From Guadua angustifolia (Eukaryota > Streptophyta > Magnoliopsida > Poales > Poaceae): a DNA stretch of 64,000 nucleotides. This document shows positions 57,918-64,000 of this stretch, one piece after another. The stretch is taken from contig CM070515.1 of the NCBI GenBank assembly GCA_036346375.1, forward strand, positions 12,050,423 to 12,114,422, in the 5' to 3' direction. The notes beneath the pieces are model-generated. The model saw nothing but the letters and a program-made list of their open reading frames with translations, searched no databases and was not told where the DNA came from. A program made the translations under genes and the position numbers. Every line of letters begins with the position of its first letter. Within the stretch, counting starts at the first letter, position 1.

Positions 57918-59520
57918 CGGGCGGCGCTCCTGAGCCGCCGCTCCACTATTTGCTCACGACCGACAATTTATCGTGTCATGAGTGTTGGTCCGATGGATCG
58001 GGCAATAGAGCTCGCCTCCTTTTGCTTTCGCGGCGGTCGTTCTACGACCGCAAGGCGGCATCAGTACGGATCGCGGCGATCATCACGCTGGTCACGGCGG
58101 TCGTCGCGCCGGTCATGGTGGTTGCCATGCGGCGCGGGCTCGCAAGCTCGCGTTCGGCGGCCAAGACCCGCCCGTCTCTCCGCCTCACGCTTCACGCCTT
58201 CTTACAGGCATGGCCGAACCCTTCGAGGTTCCGCCTCATCCTGTTTTTGCCACCCGTGGCCAGACGCTGCCCCTCGCTCCATGCGCCCACGCACACTTAT
58301 GTGCCGTGGAGAAGAGCTCGAGGTGGTACCGATGGTACGGTGGCCATCTTCTCCTTCATCTTACGGTCTCAACGCCTCTTGGCGATGACGACCGATTGTT
58401 CAAATGTGGGGATCGTGGTTGCGGCAGTGGCAAAACCGCCGGATGAAGTCACGCGAACGACTTCTTTTCTGCTTGTGTGGAGGTCGCCCTCAACACTGGC
58501 TGCGAATGAACCTTGAAAGTTGGCGGCGAAGAGGTCAAGATAACCTCCCACGAGTGCACCGACTCGAGGTTTACTTGACCATGAACGCAGAGCCCGCCAA
58601 GGCCGCTGGGAGGTAATTGGCCATGATCTTTTTCAGACTGCACACCGCCGCACCACCGTAGTATAGATTTGAAGGAATTCTCTGCTGGTGGTGCCACACT
58701 TCTCTATGGACGCCGGTGAAACTCGCCGCCACGCCACGCGGCGCAATTGCCGGGAGAAAGCTCGCACCCGACGCCATAAAGGAGCCAATGGCTTGCCGAG
58801 GCCCGGTCCGAGACTGTCCCCGGGAGCGCGGGGCCTGGCTCCCTATAGAATCGGAGGAGTGAACCTCCTCCTTCGTCCGAGAGTGAGAGCCATGGGAGGG
58901 GCTCTCACCGTCAGAGGCTATCCGGTTCTCATGGCAAGCAGCCTCGGCTGGCTGGCGCGGGAAAGCGACCACGGAGGTCATCACCGTGCCGCCGACGGCT
59001 CTCATCCAAGTGAGTTCGGAGGTCCCCACGGTCCCTCGCAGAACCGGGACCAGGCCACCAAGACACCCTTCCTTCTGGCCCGCCCGCTGCCAAAGCTATT
59101 TCGTTAGGCGGCTAGACGCTGGTGCGTTTCAAAGATGTGCCCGAGTAACTGGTACCGACGGATTCCACGGCCGGGAGCCCTACCCGAAGTTGGACCGCGT
59201 CCACGAGACCGGCGATGCTCCACAGCCACGGGGTGGCCGGAGTGTCTCCCGCGAGTTCCACCGGAGGGTGGTCCAAAAGGAGGCAAACCGCATGCAGATT
59301 CTGAGTAGGAGTGGCTGCCTCTATGGCCAGTCGACGTCGCGCAGGGTGCTCCGTCGCTTCCAGAGGAGCGATGCTGCCACCCTGCAGGGGCGGGGTGAGA
59401 CGATCCCTCGTTCGGCGAGACTGCCGAGACGCGCCCTGGGCGACACTCGCCCCCACCGCTTCTTGACGTTGAGAACCCGCCATCTCTAGATGTGCGGGCT
59501 TGCTTCCGAGCAAAAGACAC
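57918..59520 (-). pseudogene. Tat gag and leader (decayed)
   Basis: The expected gag position. Only small pieces are readable, such as IGSFMASGASF and LKKIMANYLPAALAGSAFMV (58800-58571). The ORFs elsewhere are frame-shifted shadows rich in R, G, P and S. Assignment is mainly positional. Confidence 0.5.
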
Positions 59521-60037
59521 CGAATGCCGCCAGGGAGTTGGCCGGGAGAACCAACCACTAGCCCCCTCTCAGTGCGCCCCAGCCGACGATTCCACTGACA
59601 GGGCCGAGTCTGAGACCGGTTTGGTTCAAGAGGAGGGCGCCTTGGCAACGCAAAACCCTAGCGAGTGAAAACCCTAATGACTCCCACACGAAGGACTCTA
59701 GAGCCTATGAACTAGGATGACACAAAGATTTTTACCCAGGTTTAGGCCCCCGCTGCTAGGGTAATAGCCTTACATCCTGCTAGATCTTTTATAGAGTGTT
59801 TGAAGCTAGTACCGAGCTTTCAGGTTACAAGTTCTTCCTTAAGTTCTACTGCTAAACTCTTGATCGATCCTCCATCCCCATGCGCCGAGTGCCCTTATAT
59901 AGCCCAGGCAGCTGGTAGGTAAAAGGGGTCATCATGCCGATCTTCATACATTTATTGCTCCTTCCGTCTTTCCCTGCTCCTCTAGCCTCATTAAATGCCG
60001 ATGCATGGCTTCGCTTAGGTCCGCTTTGCAGTGTGAC

Positions 60038-60200
60038 CCTTTGTGACGGGAGATTGGCATCATCGACACTCTTTAAAATTCGTGATTCACTTTATGACAC
60101 TCGCCCACCACATACACTCAGATGGACCCGCGTGTCATAGACACATCACTAAAAACCAACGAATTAGATGTCACTGGACTAATTTTTCCTTTGTGACGGG
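60038..60200. mobile_element. 150-bp insertion in Tat 5' LTR
   Basis: The 13-bp word CCTTTGTGACGGG occurs at 60038-60050 and 60188-60200. The other LTR has a single equivalent (about 49260-49273). The intervening 137 bp is absent there. Terminal repeats are not clear. It may be a small MULE-type MITE (9-11 bp duplication) or a recombination product. Confidence 0.6.
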
Positions 60201-60329
60201 TAGGTGAGAGGCGCCGAGGAATGGGCTTGTAGCGTAAATCTCGTAGTCGATAGATCGACATACGAAGTTCGCCTCCGGCGGTACGATAGGGAAGGAGACT
60301 TCGAGGTGAAGCCATTTCGCTTCCACCTT

Positions 60330-61760
60330 TTGCCTTCGCGGCGGGCGAAAGCAGGGTGTCGCTCGCCGCCGCCGCCCGAACGCCACGTGGGCAGACTGGC
60401 CGGCGGTGTGTCGCTCGCCGACTACCAGCCGCCACGGGCCGGTGTCGGGCACGGTAGGCGTTTCGCCACCGCCGCTTCGAACGCCACGCGGCTGCAAGAC
60501 TGCCGGCGGGCGTCTTCGCCGCCGATCGCCAAAGCCGCCACGGGCGGGCGCCGGAGAGTAGGCGTCTCGCCGCCGCTTTCCGAACGCCACGCGGCTTAAG
60601 ACTGCCGGGCGGGCGTGTTCGCCGCCGATCGCCAGCCGCCACGCGGGCTGGCGCCGGCGAAAGCGCGCTCGCCGCTTGCTTGCCGGCAACGCCACGCGGT
60701 TAAGACTGCCGGGCGGGCGTCTTTCGCCGCCCGACCGCTAAAGCCCGCCACGGGCTGGCGCCGGCGAGTAGTGCGTCTCGCCATTGCGGCCGAACGCCAC
60801 GCGGGTAAACTGGCACGGCGGGCGTGTTTCGCGCCACCGACCGCTAAAGCCGCCACGCGGCGGGCGCCGGCGAAAGGTGGCGTCTCGCCGCCGCTTACGT
60901 AAAACGCCACGGCCGTAAGACTGCCGCTGGGCGTCTTTCGCCGCCGATCGCTAAAGCCGCCACGTGGCAAGGCCGCCAGCAGCAGCGCTCGCCTCACCGC
61001 CGCCTCGAACGCTACGCGGCTTAAGACTGCCGGCGGGGCATGCTTCGCCGCCGATCGCTAAAGCCGCCACGGGGCTGGCGCGGCGAAAGCGTCTCGCCGC
61101 CGCCGCTACGGACGCCACGTGGCTGCACTTGCCGGCGGGCGTTTCGCCACCGACGCTGCCGCCCGCCACGCGAGCCGGGCACGGCGAAGGCATCTCGCCC
61201 GCCGCCGCCAACGCCACGTGGCCGCCACTGCCGGCGGGCATGCTCGCCGCCGACCGATAGGCCGCCACGGGCTGGCGCCGGCGAAAGAAGGCGCCTCGCC
61301 ACCGATTGCTCGGCCAAGTGGGCTTAAGACTGTCGGTGGGCGTGCTTTCGCCGCCCGACCGCTAAAGCCGCCACGCTGGGGCGCGGCGAGCAGGCGCTCG
61401 CCCGCTTGCTTTCGCCTTCAACGCTTGTGGGCTTAAGACTGGTCGTGGGCGTGCTTCGCCGCCGTGATCGCTAACCTACGTGGTGAGTCTTGGCGAAGTA
61501 TGGCGCTCGCTGCTTCGCTTCAACGCCAAGTGGTTTAAGACTGGCGGAGCGTGAGCGCCGCCGCCGCCCGACCGCTGCCGCCACGGGCGCCGTGAGCAGT
61601 CCTTGCCCACCGCCACCCGAACGCCACATGGGCCGCCACTTGGCGGGCGGGCGTGCTTTACCCACACGACCGCTAAAGCCGCCACGGGCCGGGCGCCGGA
61701 GAGCAGGCGTCTCGCCCACTGCCGCCCGAATGCCACGCTGGCCGCGAAGCGATGGAGAGG
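60330..61760. repeat. GC-rich minisatellite in right LTR, about 13-14 copies
   Basis: Same unit as at 49390. Landmarks of the GCTTAAGACTGCCGGCGGG type recur at about 60388, 60489, 60594, 60698, 60801, 60912, 61018, 61120, 61220, 61320, 61430, 61530 and 61632, a period of roughly 100-110 bp. Units contain many one- or two-base indels. All ORFs in this span are products of the repeat. Confidence 0.85.
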
Positions 61761-61857
61761 GTACCCCAGCGTAGAGTACGCTGACAATACACATGCATGA
61801 TGCCATAGTCATTAGTTCTTACATCAGAGTAAATAACGAAATCAGCGAGTAATTTAA

Positions 61858-62300
61858 CTAGCTAGTGAGGAACTTACTTAAAATGGTTGGTACAAGTATA
61901 AACTCCTTGTCTTGTAGTTTAATCAAAGCTTTATATACGTACTCCTCGACCTCCTTTTGTGCTCTTATTATTTCGGTTTGGCAAACCGTTCCCAGGTCGA
62001 GGAATCCCATTGGCCCCTTGGTTCTTCTTACTTCAATCATCTCGTATCTATATAACGAAATAGTTAGACATGACATTTATCGATATTACGTGAATGTAGA
62101 CCAAGATTGATATATCAGACACTTACAGTGTCCAACGTCTCAAAAAAGATATGTTGAGGGCGTCGTGATAGAACAAGTTGTGCAAGTTATCGAATTCTAT
62201 TAAGAAGTAGCCATCGCCCGCATGGTGAAAATGTTCCTCACGGAAAATTGCAGTGATCACCTTCGAGTATGTCTTGTTGGATCGATCCATGTACCATGCA
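61858..62300 (-). pseudogene. CACTA ULP1-type protease, N-terminal exons
   Basis: Exon A reads AWYMDRSNKTYSKVITAIFR with HHAGDGYFLIEFDNLHNLFY and ALNISFLRRWTL, ending in a GTAAGT donor (about 62300-62128). Exon B (62076 to about 61873) reads MIEVRRTKGPMGFLDLGTV with IIRAQKEVEEYVYKALIKL and QDKEFILVP, followed by a GTAAG donor. These match the part of ULP1-type transposon proteins before the catalytic His. The next block, FHWILVII, is found at 48785, on the other side of the Tat element. Confidence 0.7.
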
Positions 62301-62878
62301 TGTAATCACCGTGATCATGGGTGTTAGACTTTAACTTCGAATCGGTGACTAAGGGCTTCCTACCTCGAATTTCAATCTTTGTTGATTATCTTGGTCATCG
62401 ACTTCGCTTTGCCCTTACTTTTTTCTCGCACGACATCATACTCGGTCCCGGCTTACCGATCCGCCGACACGACTTGTCTAATGTGCCATTTTTGGGATCG
62501 GGGTTCTAGGTTTGTCCTTTGAAGTACTGTGTTATAGATTTCTACTTTGGAGTACTAATAAAGGCCATCTTTATGGGGTCCTCAATGGATTTCTTTTCTA
62601 CCTCATCTTGCTTCTTCACCGCTTTCACTCTCGTGTGCCGGTGACGGATGCGTGATTGTATCTTGTAGAGAGACCGGCATTGCATGGTCCAAGAGCGATG
62701 TCACGCTATGCCTAATCGATGAATGAGTGGACAACACTTCCTAGAGTTGTTATCTCGTCATTGACGGGTTTTTCTAGCCCGATCTCAAACCTGCTCAAGC
62801 ATCGTGGTCCACCTAGACCTTTGCATAACTCGGCGCTTATCGAGTATTGTGCAGACACCCCTTCTTAGCACGGATAAA

Positions 62879-64000
62879 CTACTCAGAAAGCGCCAGTAGA
62901 ATTATGTTCATCACGCACGTTGAGCTAACAGGTGTGGGGTCCCGTATGTCGCCCACAGGATAATGGTTGTTGTCCGCTTCGCCAATGGCGTGATACGCGA
63001 ATCGCCGCGATGACCAGAGGGCTAGAGAGAACGCTGTGGGCTCGTGCTCGCTCAAGGCTTGTTGTACTTGTCGCTCAACTTTTTTCTTCGATGGTGCCTT
63101 GTATTTCTCGCGAAGCCTTTCCTTCATCGCTTTCCATTTCCGCCAAATTTCCAGCTCTTCTTTAGCTCTTCCGACTCCTATAAGAGTTTCGTGCTCGTGA
63201 ATCCCATCTTCTATGGAACGTTGACCCCGACGCCTCGTGTCCGATCGATGTTTTGTTTCTAGGGTCATTGTTAGCTCGCTCTTTCTCCTCGTCTGGGTGG
63301 AAAGATCCTTGGGTGGACTGGGCATAAAACTCATGAACTCTTTGCATCATTTCTACGTCTTATTTGCTCTTGAATGATAAACTCGAAGAGACAAGATATT
63401 CGCCCTCGAGCACGTAGTGCTTCACTCGTCCCGTAGTCCGATCAAGGGACTTGTGCTACCAATTGAGCGCTTCTAATACCGCCTCTCTCATTGAGCAATT
63501 TTACCGCATACCCACTCGTGCTAAGTGCGTAGGGGTGAGTATTCTTCTTGCGATGCTAATGTGGTCCTCATCGACTTCCTTATCGCTTCATCGCCACAAA
63601 CTCATCCCAATATGGCTCTAATCTTGGGTAGTCTCCGATGGCTTACCGGTTTTGCTTCACATAATTTACGCTCACCTCGCCTTGAAGTTTCTCCACGCAT
63701 CCATGGTCATTAATGCATCGCGATGCACGAAGTTCTTCGACTCTTTGAAATTCAAGGTTTCTTTGAGCTCATCCACGATCCTCTTTGGTGGCTCGGGGCA
63801 CTTTATGCCAATCCGAATAGGTGATTGGCACTTTATCCCTTACGATGTACCCGCATGTTGACCAGTATTTTGTCAGCCGATTTTCTCGGCAACAGGGCCC
63901 CAAGATCTCGAGACCTCCGAGATGGTGTAATCGCCTTCAGTTTTAGTTTTCCTCGCCCTCTGCCTTGCAACAGAGCATCATCTCGCAAATGGTGGAGGCC
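62879..64000 (-). pseudogene. CACTA Transposase_24-like region
   Basis: Pieces in order from the right edge: YIVRDKVPITYSDWHKVP (about 63840-63795), FVHRDALMTMDAWRNFKAR (about 63735-63680), YPRLEPYWDEFVAMKR (about 63640-63590), then KKNTHPYALSTSGYAVKLL (about 63550-63490). The W-x-x-F and H-x-L-x-T-x-G-Y pattern is that of the plant CACTA protein family PF03004. A lysine/arginine-rich coil with SIEDGIHEHETLIGVGRAKE (63334-62879) follows. There are multiple frame changes. The N-terminus lies beyond the window. Confidence 0.65.

Larger units (their letters stand above)
48802..61786 (-). mobile_element. Tat-lineage Ty3/Gypsy retrotransposon, 13 kb
   Basis: LTRs lie at 48802-50017 and about 59580-61786. 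The target duplication ATACA is perfect (48797-48801 and 61787-61791). Outer ends TGTTGGCGTA and TACGCTGACA are inverted. On the minus strand the order is gag, protease, RT, RNase H, a second archaeal-type RNase H, integrase. A roughly 3.6-kb region before the 3' LTR carries an antisense ORF. The second RNase H and the antisense ORF are hallmarks of the Tat lineage (RIRE2, Grande, Cinful type). Every domain has frame changes, so the element is non-autonomous now. It lies in an intron of the CACTA ULP1 gene. Confidence 0.9.
59580..61786 (-). repeat. Tat element 5' LTR (about 2207 bp)
   Basis: Colinear with the left LTR at its start (the GAGTCTGAG to CACAAAGATTTTTACC region) and end (GAGAGGGTACCCCA). 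It is about 1 kb longer because of extra minisatellite copies (60330-61760) and a 150-bp insert at 60051. The inner boundary is approximate. The expected primer site is next to it on the minus strand but the tRNA could not be identified. Confidence 0.8.
44328..64000 (-). mobile_element. CACTA (En/Spm) transposon, split by Tat element
   Basis: The left terminus is CACTACCTAGAAAA at 44328, preceded by TTA as a candidate 3-bp duplication. About 380 bp of subterminal repeats follow. Coding remnants on the minus strand run from the right edge: Transposase_24-like (63880-63470), a coiled-coil-like segment (63334-62879), then ULP1-type protease exons (62300-61858). The protease domain resumes left of the Tat retrotransposon (48796-48700). 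The right end lies beyond the window. Junction continuity across the insertion ties the two halves into one element. Confidence 0.75.

Noticed and set aside
60118..61812. Series of 90-180 codon ORFs in the right LTR
   Set aside because: Same reason: shadows of the roughly 105-bp GC-rich repeat, with no start context or domain.

Overview
The window is nuclear DNA from a grass (Poaceae). The evidence is split plant genes with GT-AG introns, Tourist-type and hAT MITEs, Ty3/Gypsy elements primed by initiator-Met tRNA, a Tat-lineage retrotransposon with an antisense ORF, and a CACTA element carrying a ULP1-type protease. No prokaryotic gene, CRISPR array, rRNA or intact tRNA was found. I cannot name the species.

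Layout. (1) 1-3174 is intergenic, with an hAT MITE (923-1232), a Tourist-like MITE (1844-2205) and a second MITE family (about 2446-2677). (2) 3175-8926 (+) is a 12-exon family-1 beta-glucosidase. Its joined exons give exactly 524 codons plus stop, but exon 4 is split by a 771-bp hAT element with a perfect 8-bp target duplication. Intron 7 holds a LINE relic. (3) 9209-14205 is TE-rich: a 649-bp foldback element, an hAT MITE, a tandemly duplicated AT-rich block, degenerate simple repeats and a broken ABCC-transporter N-terminus. (4) 15012-26211 (-) is an intact six-exon RING-H2 gene resembling RFI2 (423 aa). Its introns carry an 1128-bp hAT element, a complete 5.2-kb Gypsy element and a Ds-like hAT element, and a 1.26-kb foldback lies about 190 bp upstream of its start codon. 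(5) 28.2-31.7 kb holds a Tourist MITE, a 110-bp tandem duplication split by a 2.8-kb solo LTR, and two facing tRNA-like pol III promoter relics. (6) 34.7-35.3 kb (-) is a DUF761 gene broken by two small frame changes. (7) 37.8-43.7 kb is a mixture of relics: SRP-receptor-alpha-like, FAR1/MULE, Copia RT-RNase H, and an LTR with its primer site. (8) 44328 to the right edge is a CACTA element on the minus strand, split by a 13-kb Tat-lineage Gypsy element (48802-61786, target duplication ATACA). The Tat element sits in an intron inside the ULP1 protease domain. Its two LTRs differ by about 1 kb, mostly because they carry different numbers of a roughly 105-bp GC-rich repeat.

The cellular genes do not form a pathway: a secreted or vacuolar glucosidase, an E3 ligase and a DUF761 protein. 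The main content is transposon nesting. At least six hAT-type insertions have intact 8-bp target duplications or clear terminal repeats, and five LTR-type elements are visible at different stages of decay. I found no clear candidate for a wholly new biological system. The strongest leads are the clean hAT interruption of the glucosidase, the Tat LTR repeat expansion with its antisense ORF, and two long hairpins flanking genes. Coordinates of exons and target duplications were read by eye. Single-base indels in GC-rich tracts could be decay or assembly error.
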